64,000 nt of DNA from Vibrio pectenicida. GTDB lineage: Bacteria > Pseudomonadota > Gammaproteobacteria > Enterobacterales > Vibrionaceae. Location: contig AP024889.1 of the NCBI GenBank assembly GCA_024347015.1, positions 620,001 to 684,000 on the forward strand, written 5' to 3'. Below are positions 1 through 8,296 of the stretch, piece by piece (within the stretch, counting starts at the first letter, position 1; each line of letters starts with the position of its first letter). A program made the position numbers and the translations under genes. The notes beneath the pieces are model-generated. The model searched no databases. It had not been told where the DNA came from and saw nothing but the letters and a program-made list of their open reading frames with translations.

Positions 1-71
1 TGTTAACTCTATCATGGAGGGTAATAAAGCTGGAAACCTTAGTAAGAGAACTTGTGACCAGAGTGTGAAAA

Positions 72-806
72 CTAGTGCAGTTGCCTATAGATGGCAGGAC
101 TCAATCCGGTTTTCTTTTTGAATATCCTTGAAAAATAAGATACATCATTGTATCCGCATTGAAAGGCGATAAAAGAAATTTTCTCCTTCTTTTCACTTAG
201 TAGTTGTTTAGCAAGGTTTATCCGTTGGAGGGTTAAGTAGTCTCGAAAGCAAACACCGATAGCTTTATGAAAAAATTTTGAAAAGTAGGTCACTGAATAG
301 TGACAGTAATCGGCAATGTCTTGTTCGCGAATTTTACGCGATAAATTGTTGTCTATATACCTTAGTATTTCAACCAAATCTTTGTTTATAACTCTTTGCT
401 CAATTAATTCAGGTATCTTATATGTTTCTAATGTTTCTTGGTGATTATTGAATTGACAGTAAATTTTTTTGCTTAGCTCTTCGGCCCAATCTATAGCGGT
501 GTTTTCATTTAAATTTAAAGTAGAAAATACGATATCTAGTTTAGCAACCTCAGACTTCAGGTGATCTTTATATATGACTATGACATGCTTATTCAGGTTT
601 TGACATATTTTGGCTGCAGTTAGAAATAAAGATTCAAAATTATCCTCGTAAAAGAAAAAGCAGAAATGGATATCAGATTCGCTTAGCACGGAGACATCAT
701 AACCATAATCAAGTAAATGGAAATGTTTTTCCAAATCCCTAACGGTATCTTTTTTAACATAACTTATTGATTGGCCAAGCCAATACCCTTTATGCAATAT
801 GTCCAC
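72..806 (-). CDS. AraC-family transcriptional regulator
   Basis: A 244-aa protein whose C-terminal 100 residues (about 143-242) form the double helix-turn-helix of the AraC/XylS family, including a GYNDVSYFSRIFKKKTG stretch typical of the second HTH. The N-terminal 120 residues alternate hydrophobic strands and charged helices; they do not resemble the usual cupin sensor and could be a degenerate receiver-like fold, which is inference only. The gene is divergent from the first Flp pilin gene across about 500 bp, so it is a candidate regulator of the Tad locus or of itself. The DNA-binding family is secure; the target and ligand are unknown. Confidence 0.85.
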   Translation of the reverse strand: MDILHKGYWLGQSISYVKKDTVRDLEKHFHLLDYGYDVSVLSESDIHFCFFFYEDNFESLFLTAAKICQNLNKHVIVIYKDHLKSEVAKLDIVFSTLNLNENTAIDWAEELSKKIYCQFNNHQETLETYKIPELIEQRVINKDLVEILRYIDNNLSRKIREQDIADYCHYSVTYFSKFFHKAIGVCFRDYLTLQRINLAKQLLSEKKEKISFIAFQCGYNDVSYFSRIFKKKTGLSPAIYRQLH

Positions 807-1303
807 AGACCTAAGTGCCCCATTAAACCTTTGTACTTCCTAACATTAAGGGTAGGTTAGAGAGTGGTAATCTCAACCATAACTTTATTGTTGATTCCTG
901 AGTTCCAGATACATTAATCACAACTCTTTGTTGGCTTTAAGGTTATTAATTTAGATTTAACTTGTGCTCATGTCTTATTTATTTTTTATTAATCTTGTCA
1001 AGTTTCAAAAATGATACAAAATGAAAATCAAAGGAAATAATGTATCGGTTACGTACTGTGATTGTTTTTTTAATAATAAAAACAGTAGAATAAAATGTTT
1101 TATACATCAGTAGCGTTTGGGGTTAATATTCTAAGTTATGAGGTAAGTTGTGTTTTTATGCAGATAAATTTATTTGTTTAAATTAATGGCATGTCAAGAA
1201 AGTACCAAATTTGGTTAAAAAAATCCTAACCATTATCTGTTATCAAAACTAAATTAAAAGTTAAGCGCAACAGCTTAGCATATTTTCAGAAAGGAGACTG
1301 AAT
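807..1303. promoter_or_regulatory. AT-rich divergent promoter region, AraC regulator / flp
   Basis: About 500 bp without a plausible gene separates the AraC regulator from the first pilin gene. It is very AT-rich and holds several short inverted repeats: GATACA/TGTATC (1013-1018 and 1041-1046), ATAAAA-TG-TTTTAT (1090-1103) and TGGTTA/TAACCA (1212-1217 and 1227-1232). No sigma-70 promoter stands out. The pilin ribosome binding site AAGGAG lies just before the ATG at 1304. The dyads are possible operators or silencer-binding DNA; no protein can be assigned from sequence alone. Confidence 0.4.
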
Positions 1304-1474
1304 ATGAATAGGGTATTAACTAACATTCAAGAATTTCTTAAGGATGAAGAAGGGTTAACTGTAGTTGAGTATGTAGTCGGTGCTGGCCTGCTAGTTGCGG
1401 GGTTGACAGGTATATTTACCACCTTTAGCAGTACGCTACAGACACAATTAGGATCGGTTTTCTCCTCTTCTTAG
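1304..1474 (+). CDS. flp: Flp-family type IVb prepilin (first copy)
   Basis: A 56-aa protein with the Flp/Fap pilin signature: a short charged leader, then G followed by LTVVEYVVGAGLLV, the G/XXXXEY processing site and hydrophobic assembly helix (about residues 17-38). It would be the pilus subunit, cleaved by the TadV peptidase encoded downstream. The start is supported by AAGGAG about 6 nt before the ATG. A second similar pilin follows, and a hairpin lies between them. The leader KDEEGLTVVEY is almost identical in both copies, which indicates tandem duplication. Confidence 0.9.
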   Translation: MNRVLTNIQEFLKDEEGLTVVEYVVGAGLLVAGLTGIFTTFSSTLQTQLGSVFSSS

Positions 1475-1510
1475 GTATCTATCTTTCTTGTCATTTGAAA
1501 GATATTTGGA

Positions 1511-1547
1511 CCCATGGCGTAAGCGTCATGGGCAATTTTCTTTTGCC
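1511..1547 (+). terminator. Hairpin(s) between the two pilin genes; candidate attenuator
   Basis: A 9-bp stem (1511-1519 with 1524-1532, one G-T pair, 4-nt loop) is followed by a T-rich run. A second short hairpin, GGCAA (1531-1535) with TTGCC (1543-1547), shares bases 1531-1532 with the first, so the two are mutually exclusive. This looks like an attenuator or mRNA-stabilising element that would make the first pilin mRNA more abundant than the downstream genes. The function is inferred. Confidence 0.5.
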
Positions 1548-1565
1548 AGTTATGAGGTCGGTGTT

Positions 1566-1718
1566 ATGGAGAAGATACAAAATTTTTTAGCCGATGAAGA
1601 AGGGCTAACAGTTGTCGAGTACGTCGTTGGGGCAGGGTTGCTTGTTGTTGGTTTTGCTGGTTTATTTGCTGCATTTAGGGACATACTTACTGCTGAATTT
1701 GCGACTCTATTTAGTTAA
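1566..1718 (+). CDS. flp: Flp-family type IVb prepilin (second copy)
   Basis: A 50-aa Flp pilin with leader MEKIQNFLADEEG, the cleavage motif G/LTVVEY and a following hydrophobic helix. The open frame extends upstream to 1488, but the ATG at 1566 has GAGGT 7 nt before it and gives the normal pilin length, so it is the likely start. It differs from the first copy mainly in the tail, which ends ATLFS. It may be a minor subunit or an alternative major pilin. Confidence 0.88.
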   Translation: MEKIQNFLADEEGLTVVEYVVGAGLLVVGFAGLFAAFRDILTAEFATLFS

Positions 1719-1746
1719 TGCGTAGAAGCAACCTAAGGAGCGGTAA

Positions 1747-2271
1747 ATGGACTTACTTATATGGATGGTATTATTTACTGTAGCCGTTTCTGACGCCAAA
1801 GAGCATAGAATTCCCAATATTGGATTATTAATAATTTTGGCGTTAGCTTTTGTTAACAAAACGTTTTCTCTGCAAGATTTTTCCCTTTTATTTTGGTCAT
1901 TTATCGCTGGATTAACTTGCTTTATATGCGCTCTAGTTCTTTACTTTTTAAAAGTCATGGCGGCTGGTGATGTAAAACTTTTAGGGGTTGTTGGGTTTTG
2001 GTTAGGAGTATCCCACATTTATCAAGCGATATTCTGGATTGCAATTTCAAGTGTTGTGGTTGGTTTGTTTTATGCTCTGCTAAGACTGGCTCAAGCTCCT
2101 GATACTGGGAAGGAAACGTTGAATAAGTACTCTTTACTTGCTTTGTACGGTGTATCAGAAGCTAAAGTAGGAGGCTCATATAAAATAGAGGCGGACAAAA
2201 GGTTTAGGATGCCTTTTGCTCCAGTGGTGGTCTTGGGAATAGCGGTTTATTTTTATTTTTTGAATCAATGA
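1747..2271 (+). CDS. tadV: TadV/CpaA prepilin peptidase (A24 family)
   Basis: A 174-aa polytopic membrane protein of the A24A aspartic prepilin peptidase family. The two family aspartates are visible as D16 in SDAKEHRIPN and D75 in AAGDVKLLG. It lacks the N-terminal methylase domain of full-length PilD, as usual for TadV. It should cleave the Flp prepilins and the TadE/TadF pseudopilins at G/XXXXE in the inner membrane. AAGGAG precedes the ATG, and the gene lies 28 bp after the second pilin. Confidence 0.93.
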   Translation: MDLLIWMVLFTVAVSDAKEHRIPNIGLLIILALAFVNKTFSLQDFSLLFWSFIAGLTCFICALVLYFLKVMAAGDVKLLGVVGFWLGVSHIYQAIFWIAISSVVVGLFYALLRLAQAPDTGKETLNKYSLLALYGVSEAKVGGSYKIEADKRFRMPFAPVVVLGIAVYFYFLNQ

Positions 2272-2283
2272 CAAGGAGTCAGC

Positions 2284-3630
2284 ATGGTTCAGGTCAATTC
2301 ACAAGTACGACATCGTACAGAGCTTAGCCCTCAAGCACCTGAACCTTCTGTGCCAACCACGTTCGATGACTTGGGCATCCCAAAAGCTGTGGTTGAAAAC
2401 CTCGTAATAAAACATCTAGCGGCTTACCCGAAATCTGACATCCTACAACTTACCAAACTGTTAGCTGTGAATAGTCATCTTATTGAAGATATTCTTGTTG
2501 GCCTACGTGCCAAATCTTTTGCAGAAGTTTTTCAAGCATCAGCAAACTCTTTTTCCGCCCAAGCTACTGGACATGTTCGCTATGGTTTGTCAGAAGCAGG
2601 CATGCAGGAAGCCGATACGGCTTTTGCAAAAGATGCATACCTTGGTCCTGTGCCTGTATCTTTAACTGCTTATAGTGAAATGGTTAAAACCCAAGATGTT
2701 CGGGCACAAATGGTTAACCGCGCAGACGTTGAATACGCCCTCTCTGATGTACTAGGTGCCCATCGAATGATTGGGGTACTGGGTCCTGCTATTAATTCAG
2801 GTAGGGCATTATTGTTATATGGCAGTGCGGGTTCAGGTAAAACTTTTGTTGCTACCAAAATACTCAACTCTTTGAATACTTCCGTCTATATCCCATATGC
2901 AGTTTTTGCTGCGGGAAATATCATCAAAGTTTTTTCTCCTCAGCATCACAAACGAGTGCACAAGGAAGAAGTTCAATCCATTACTTTTAAAGAGCATTTT
3001 GATCGCCGATGGGCGTTATGTGAGCGCCCAAGTATTCAAGTCGGTGGTGAGCTAACTATGGATATGTTGGAGGTTAATCATAGTGAACACAATAAGGTAT
3101 GGATGGCTCCACTACAAATGATGGCAAACAACGGCATTTTTATTATCGACGATTTAGGCCGTCAGCCTATGCCGGTTGATACCTTATTAAACCGCTGGAT
3201 TGTACCTATGGAATACTTCTATGATTACTTGAATCTGCCCAACGGCCAGCAGATCAGTATTCCTTTTATCCTTACCCTTGCCTTTTCTACGAATTTAGAT
3301 CCGGAAAAGATCAGTGACCCTGCTTTTTTACGTCGTTTAGGTTACAAAATCCAGTTTGGTCCTTTAGAGGAAGGTGAATATCATGAATTATGGAAGGGCA
3401 TCTCACATTCTAAAAATTTGTCCCTTGATGATAGATGTTTTGAAGCTGTACTTGACTTACATCGTCAGCATGACGTGGGTTTTTATCCGTGCTTACCTAA
3501 AGATATTGTTGGTATTAGCCGAGATATCATTATTTTTGAGGAAGAGGAACCAGTGATCTCTATGGAAGTCGTAAAACGAGCATGGGAAGTGTATTTCACA
3601 GCGGATGGTAAGGGCGGAGGTGCTCGATGA
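2284..3630 (+). CDS. AAA+ ATPase associated with the Tad locus
   Basis: A 448-aa protein not among the classical Tad components. The N-terminal 150 residues are partly low-complexity and contain a possible winged-helix-like segment (about 33-112, ending near YGLSEAGMQEA). The AAA+ core shows Walker A GSAGSGKT (180-187), Walker B FIIDDLG (286-292), a sensor-1-like STNLDP (335-340) and arginine-finger candidates in FLRRLG (349-353). It lies between tadV and rcpC and shares the ATGA overlap with rcpC, so it is part of the operon. It could be a remodelling factor or regulator of pilus assembly; the role is not evident from sequence. Confidence 0.82.
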   Translation: MVQVNSQVRHRTELSPQAPEPSVPTTFDDLGIPKAVVENLVIKHLAAYPKSDILQLTKLLAVNSHLIEDILVGLRAKSFAEVFQASANSFSAQATGHVRYGLSEAGMQEADTAFAKDAYLGPVPVSLTAYSEMVKTQDVRAQMVNRADVEYALSDVLGAHRMIGVLGPAINSGRALLLYGSAGSGKTFVATKILNSLNTSVYIPYAVFAAGNIIKVFSPQHHKRVHKEEVQSITFKEHFDRRWALCERPSIQVGGELTMDMLEVNHSEHNKVWMAPLQMMANNGIFIIDDLGRQPMPVDTLLNRWIVPMEYFYDYLNLPNGQQISIPFILTLAFSTNLDPEKISDPAFLRRLGYKIQFGPLEEGEYHELWKGISHSKNLSLDDRCFEAVLDLHRQHDVGFYPCLPKDIVGISRDIIIFEEEEPVISMEVVKRAWEVYFTADGKGGGAR

Positions 3631-4370
3631 GTCGAAATCAAGTGGTGTTACTATTCTTATTGTCTATTGCATTCGGCTTAGGTGCGGTCTTTTTTGCTAA
3701 GCAGTGGATGGATAGGCAATTGCAGCCTCAGACCGAAGTTGAGGTTGTTGAGAGAGAGCCCGTGATGATAGCAACTCAGGAAATTTTGGCAGGTACTGTA
3801 ATTGAAGAGCAACATGTCAGTAGCAAGCTATTGGAAAAGGATTGGCGTGATGAATTTCAATTTACTACTACCGATGAGTTAGTCGGTGAGGTTGCAGCAA
3901 CTAATATTTATCCAGGAGAAATTCTCACTTTGCATCGCTTAACTATTACAGGGGAAGGTTCAACACTTGCGTCTTTGATTCCAGAAAATAAGCGAGCCAT
4001 CACTATTCGTGTTAATGATGTTATAGGCGTAGCTGGTTTCCTTTTACCCGGAAACAAAGTTGATGTACTTAACACGATTAAGTACAGCTCTACTTCGGCC
4101 AATACAGTAACCGTTCTTAAAGAAATTAAAGTTTTGGCAGTAGACCAGACAGCCAGAACAAAAGAAAACAAACCTATTATAGTTCGTGCGGTGACACTAG
4201 AAGTGTCGCCAAGAGAGGCTGAAAAGCTGTTATCTGCTCAGAGTAAAGGTGAGATTCAGCTTGCTTTGCGCAATCCTCATGAAGAAGAAAAAGTCGTCAA
4301 ACGATATGTTGCCCCGAGTGTTACGGTTATTAAGGGCACCGAATCTCGCAAAATCAGGGTCAAGGATTGA
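3627..4370 (+). CDS. rcpC: RcpC/CpaB pilus assembly protein
   Basis: A 247-aa protein with one N-terminal membrane segment (about 6-25), then an SAF-like domain (about 45-110; PVMIATQEILAGTVI), and a CpaB-type C-terminal domain (EKVVKRYVAPSVTVIKG). RcpC/CpaB is a periplasmic partner of the secretin in Tad systems. The ATG overlaps the stop codon of the preceding ATPase gene by 4 nt, suggesting translational coupling. Confidence 0.9.
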   Translation: MSRNQVVLLFLLSIAFGLGAVFFAKQWMDRQLQPQTEVEVVEREPVMIATQEILAGTVIEEQHVSSKLLEKDWRDEFQFTTTDELVGEVAATNIYPGEILTLHRLTITGEGSTLASLIPENKRAITIRVNDVIGVAGFLLPGNKVDVLNTIKYSSTSANTVTVLKEIKVLAVDQTARTKENKPIIVRAVTLEVSPREAEKLLSAQSKGEIQLALRNPHEEEKVVKRYVAPSVTVIKGTESRKIRVKD

Positions 4371-4378
4371 GGTCAAGT

Positions 4379-5842
4379 ATGCGAATTTTAATCACCATTA
4401 TTTCATTATTATTTTTCCAGGTTGAGGTTTCCTTTGCAGCTGCTCAGTCAGGAAAGGCAGTGTTGGTTCCTCATCATAAATCTACGCATGTCACTTTAGC
4501 GGGGAAAGCCAAGCGTGTATCACTTGGTGATCCTGAAGTTTTGGATATTGTGATGCTTAAATCTGATGAAGTTTTTCTGATTGGTAAAAAACTTGGTTCG
4601 ACAAACCTTATGGCTTGGGATAGCCGTGGTCGTTTGATTGAGTCGATAAATATTGAAGTTACTCATGACCTTAACAGTCTTAAAGCAAAATTATATGAAT
4701 TCTTACCTGATGAAGAGATTAAAGTCCATAGTGCACAAAATCGTTTGATATTAAGTGGAATAATTAGTAGTCAATCAGCGATGAATATTGCTTTGAGAGT
4801 AGCGGAGACTTATGCCGCAGGTGAGCAAGTAGATAAAGAGACGACTTCTTTGAGTGAACAGACAGATAAGACTGGAGTTATTAACCTTATGAGTATTGGA
4901 GGGGCACAGCAAGTGATGTTGGAAGTCACGGTTGCCGAGGTCCAAAGAAGTTTAGTCAGAAAGTTTGATGCAAATTTTCACTTCTTCCAAAAAAGTGGTG
5001 ATATTTCATGGGGAGGCACATCAGCAGGAGCATCTTTGCCGACGACAGCAACCGCAGTTTCTCCAGTTTTTACCTCTCCATCAATCGATAGCACCGGATT
5101 GCTAGGATCATTTATTGACAGCAATACTTTATTTTCTTTTGCTCTGGATATTGCTAAGCAAAATGGTACAGCAAAAGTATTAGCTGAACCTAACCTAACA
5201 GCTCTCAGTGGTGTGAAAGCTGAGTTTTTAGCTGGTGGAGAGTTCCCGATTCCAGTTCCGGATGACGATGGCATCACAATTGAGTACAAAGAGTATGGTG
5301 TAGGATTGAAGTTTATTCCTACGGTTCTGAGTGATAAGAAAATTAACCTTAACTTAGCGATTGATGTTAGTGAAATTGCCAATACTTCATCACTAACCTT
5401 GTCACTTAGCGGAACTAACTCTACGTATAATATTCCGCCAATAACGAGGCGAAGTGCCTCTTCGACTTTGGAACTTGCCGATGGCCAAACTATTGGTATT
5501 GCGGGGCTTATTAGTGAAAATGTCAGGGATGTAGTTTCTGAGATGCCAGGGTTTAGTGATATTCCTATTATTGGCCAGATGTTTAATAGTCAAGAGTATA
5601 TTTCGGGTGAAACTGAATTGGTGATTTTGGTTACACCAAGGCTAGCAAAGCCTGTTGATAGAAATAAAGTGTCTCTTCCTACCGACTCATTTATCGAGCC
5701 CAGTGATTTTGAATATTACTTATTGGGACGAGGTGCTTACATCGCTCCAGATAACCAGCGTCAGAAAGGTTATTTAGAAGAGGCGAGTATTATGGATCAC
5801 TCAAAAGGTGGAACCGAAGGTACTTTTGGACATAGCTTATAG
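4379..5842 (+). CDS. rcpA: RcpA/CpaC outer-membrane secretin
   Basis: A 487-aa secretin that would form the outer-membrane channel for the Flp pilus. It has a signal peptide (about 1-21), an N-terminal pilus/secretin domain (VTLAGKAKRVSLGDPEVLDI) and a C-terminal secretin core with characteristic VLAEPNLTALSGVKAEFLAGG and a closing ELVILVTPRL. The frame opens with a TTG at 4367 inside rcpC, but the ATG at 4379 has TTGAGGT 5 nt upstream and starts directly at the signal peptide, so I take it as the start. Confidence 0.93.
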   Translation: MRILITIISLLFFQVEVSFAAAQSGKAVLVPHHKSTHVTLAGKAKRVSLGDPEVLDIVMLKSDEVFLIGKKLGSTNLMAWDSRGRLIESINIEVTHDLNSLKAKLYEFLPDEEIKVHSAQNRLILSGIISSQSAMNIALRVAETYAAGEQVDKETTSLSEQTDKTGVINLMSIGGAQQVMLEVTVAEVQRSLVRKFDANFHFFQKSGDISWGGTSAGASLPTTATAVSPVFTSPSIDSTGLLGSFIDSNTLFSFALDIAKQNGTAKVLAEPNLTALSGVKAEFLAGGEFPIPVPDDDGITIEYKEYGVGLKFIPTVLSDKKINLNLAIDVSEIANTSSLTLSLSGTNSTYNIPPITRRSASSTLELADGQTIGIAGLISENVRDVVSEMPGFSDIPIIGQMFNSQEYISGETELVILVTPRLAKPVDRNKVSLPTDSFIEPSDFEYYLLGRGAYIAPDNQRQKGYLEEASIMDHSKGGTEGTFGHSL

Positions 5843-5850
5843 AGGCAGCG

Positions 5851-6120
5851 ATGATGAATATTAAACAGTTAATTCTAAGTACTTTCTGCTTTTCTATATT
5901 GCTTGGGGGGTGTGTGAACCATGCAGAAAACTTGGGTGGTCATGTCCTTACACTAAGGGCTGAACAAACCTATAACTTAAATGCGACCAGAGATAACATG
6001 GCGATAATTCCTACAGGTAGTGGTGAAAGGATGGAAGGTGTAAACCAAGTCTATACCGGAAAACAGGATACAGACTTAGAAGGCACCGATAGTCAATTTG
6101 TTACAGAGGGGAAAAATTAA
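5851..6120 (+). CDS. Small lipoprotein of the Tad locus (RcpB-like position)
   Basis: An 89-aa protein with a lipoprotein signal peptide ending in the lipobox LLGGC (Cys21). The mature part is only about 68 residues, hydrophilic, and shows no domain I recognise. It sits directly after the secretin gene, where other Tad loci encode RcpB/CpaD or a pilotin-like protein. A secretin pilot or outer-membrane accessory role is inferred from position only. An alternative ATG lies one codon downstream. Confidence 0.75.
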   Translation: MMNIKQLILSTFCFSILLGGCVNHAENLGGHVLTLRAEQTYNLNATRDNMAIIPTGSGERMEGVNQVYTGKQDTDLEGTDSQFVTEGKN

Positions 6121-6140
6121 CCGCTCTTAAGGATAGTATT

Positions 6141-7370
6141 ATGACCAGTTCAAGGCAATGTCGGAGAATGCCAAATCGACAGAAAGGCTTAGTGTTAGTA
6201 ATGGTCACAGCTGCGATGCTTTCATTGATAGGTATTGCAGCTTTATCAATTGATGTTAGCCATGCCGTTCTCAATAAAACACGGTTGCAGAACAGTGTCG
6301 ATGCCGCAGCGTTAGCTGCAGCTGTGGTTTTGGATGGTCAGGGAAGCAACACGGATGCAACTGGTGCCGTTAACAGTACTTTGACTAATATGGCAGGAGC
6401 AACGGGCAATGATGAAATGGACTTTTCATCTGCTAGTGTGTCAGTTGAATACTCTAACGATCCAAGCATTTTTCCACAAGCTGGCTACAATTCCAGTCTC
6501 GATACTTTTGTTCGAGTGACGATTAGTTCTTACCCACTAGATAACTTTTTTGCTCATTTATTCGGCGTTAATAAACAACTTAGAGTGAGTGCTGTTGCTG
6601 GTCCAAGTACTGCAGCCATTGATGTTAATGTAGTACCAATGGCTGTATGTGAAGGGAGTGAGCCTGGCGTCAATGGTTATACTCCTGGCAATTTATACCC
6701 ACTGAAAGTAGCGGATCAGAAGTTAAGCTCTATGGGCAGCGGCAATTTTCAGTTGCTTGATTTTGGTTCTGGTTCTAGCACGGTTCGGCAAGCTTTGGCT
6801 GGTGATTATGTGGGTAGTGTTGCTATCGGGGATACGGTCATAACCAAACCTGGAAACTCAGTTGGTCCAGTAGGTCAAGGGCTTAATACCCGCTTTGGTG
6901 TCTATAGTGGTGGTGGTTTATCTGCCAATGATTTCCCCCCCGATATTTATGTAAAAGAGCCAGCTAGCACAGCGAGCATGGATAAAGATGGTAATATTGT
7001 TTATTCAGACACTAGTGGTACTGGTGGAACACCATGGGGATATGAAGATTATATAGCTGCGCTTCCTGATTGTACCGGTGATGCAGATTGCACAGCTTCA
7101 TCAGGTGGTCAACATGGCCGAAGGACAATTTCAGTACCGGTTGTAGACTGTTCGAGTGCCAGTGGTGGTACTAGCTCTTTTACTGTCACAGGCCTAGGTT
7201 GTTTTTTTATTCTCCAGCAAGCACCTACTACTAATGGAAGTAAAGACCCTATTGTGGGTGAATATCTTGAGAGCTGTTCGGCTGGAGGAGGAAATCCAGG
7301 TCAAAACTCATCTGATGATGGTCCTTATACAATCGTTTTGTATAAAGATCCGAGTGGGGAGGAGTCGTGA
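6141..7370 (+). CDS. tadG: TadG-like pilus assembly protein
   Basis: A 409-aa protein with the N-terminal TadE/TadG-type segment: a basic leader followed by KGLVLVMVTAAMLSLIGIAALSIDVSH in two stretches, then the alanine-rich NSVDAAALAAA motif of the TadG family. The remainder is a Gly/Ser-rich extracytoplasmic domain with several cysteines, likely disulphide-linked. It is a minor, possibly tip or anchoring, component. It lacks an obvious von Willebrand MIDAS motif, and the family is assigned from the N-terminus and context. Confidence 0.82.
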   Translation: MTSSRQCRRMPNRQKGLVLVMVTAAMLSLIGIAALSIDVSHAVLNKTRLQNSVDAAALAAAVVLDGQGSNTDATGAVNSTLTNMAGATGNDEMDFSSASVSVEYSNDPSIFPQAGYNSSLDTFVRVTISSYPLDNFFAHLFGVNKQLRVSAVAGPSTAAIDVNVVPMAVCEGSEPGVNGYTPGNLYPLKVADQKLSSMGSGNFQLLDFGSGSSTVRQALAGDYVGSVAIGDTVITKPGNSVGPVGQGLNTRFGVYSGGGLSANDFPPDIYVKEPASTASMDKDGNIVYSDTSGTGGTPWGYEDYIAALPDCTGDADCTASSGGQHGRRTISVPVVDCSSASGGTSSFTVTGLGCFFILQQAPTTNGSKDPIVGEYLESCSAGGGNPGQNSSDDGPYTIVLYKDPSGEES

Positions 7371-7804
7371 TGTTTTCTATTAGAATCAAACGTAAACAAA
7401 CGGGACTTGCAGCAGTTGAAATGTTGATTGCAGTTCCAGTATTGATGATGATTTTGATGGCTATCACTGAATTTGGTAATGCATTTATACAATACACGAC
7501 ACTTAATAAAATGGCACAAAGTGGTGTTCGCTATGCGACTTCCGGTGTAACAGGAACTGCCAGCTATGACCAAATAGCGGATGTCGATGAAATAAAGAAC
7601 ATGGTGGTATATGGCCATACAGGCTCTGGTGCTTCTTCTTTATTATCGGGGATAACCACATCACATGTTTCCATCAATCATGCCAGTGGTTACGTCACAA
7701 TCACTATCAATCATAATTACACCCCTATTATTTCTGGCTTTAGCTCATCTGTTAATTTTAACGTTCCGCTCAATGTTTCAGCGATGATGAGGACTGCGCC
7801 ATGA
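7370..7804 (+). CDS. tadE: TadE-like minor pseudopilin
   Basis: A protein of about 144 aa with the pseudopilin start KQTG/LAAVEMLIAVPVLMM, followed by a TadE-type domain (TEFGNAFIQYTTLNKMAQSGVRYA). The glycine-XXXX-Glu site predicts processing by TadV. A GTG at 7367 and an ATG at 7370 are both in frame; the ATG overlaps the TGA stop of tadG and has a GGGGAGGAG ribosome site just upstream. The protein is coupled to tadG and to the next gene. Confidence 0.85.
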   Translation: MFSIRIKRKQTGLAAVEMLIAVPVLMMILMAITEFGNAFIQYTTLNKMAQSGVRYATSGVTGTASYDQIADVDEIKNMVVYGHTGSGASSLLSGITTSHVSINHASGYVTITINHNYTPIISGFSSSVNFNVPLNVSAMMRTAP

Positions 7805-8286
7805 AACGGCAAAAAGGCCTGAGTATTATTGAATTTACTCTAGTGTCTACGACATTACTGTTGCTGATATTTGCTGTTATTGAAGTGGGTCGGTATATAT
7901 ATTCTTTACAGGTGGTAAATGATATGACTCGAGTAGCTGCTAGATTGGCAGTAGTATGCCGAGTTGAAGATAGAAATGATATTCCTGCATTATCACTATC
8001 TACTAATGCTCCCGTTGGTTTTTCAGCGGCAAATTTAACCATTGAATATTTGGATGCTTCAGGAAATGTTATTACAGGAACTCTGACAGATGATGATGTT
8101 TTTTCTACAATTGAGTATGTAAGAGCAAAAGTAGTTGATTTTGAATATCAATTTACTGGGCTACTCAGTTTTGTCAGCTTAACTGGAATGTTAGCGGTAC
8201 CTGAATTTGAAACAACGCGCCCCCGGGAGAACTTAGGTCGTCACAGAGAAACGTCGACCAATCCCGATAATAGTACGGATTGCTAA
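7801..8286 (+). CDS. tadF: TadF/TadE-like minor pseudopilin
   Basis: A 161-aa pseudopilin-like protein with RQKG/LSIIEFTLVSTTLLLLIFAVIEVGRYIY, the G/XXXXE processing motif and membrane helix, then a TadE-like extracytoplasmic domain. The ATGA overlap with the previous gene suggests coupled translation. Together with the TadE- and TadG-like proteins it probably forms the minor-pilin complex. TadE and TadF are related families, so the exact letter is provisional. Confidence 0.78.
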   Translation: MKRQKGLSIIEFTLVSTTLLLLIFAVIEVGRYIYSLQVVNDMTRVAARLAVVCRVEDRNDIPALSLSTNAPVGFSAANLTIEYLDASGNVITGTLTDDDVFSTIEYVRAKVVDFEYQFTGLLSFVSLTGMLAVPEFETTRPRENLGRHRETSTNPDNSTDC

Positions 8287-8296
8287 GAGAGGGTTT

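Noticed and set aside
1190..1210. TGGCATG as a sigma-54 promoter for flp
   Set aside because: The GC of the -12 element is missing at the required distance, so the GG-N10-GC rule fails.
4978..5382. 134-aa open frame on the minus strand inside rcpA
   Set aside because: Antisense to the secretin core, no supporting features.
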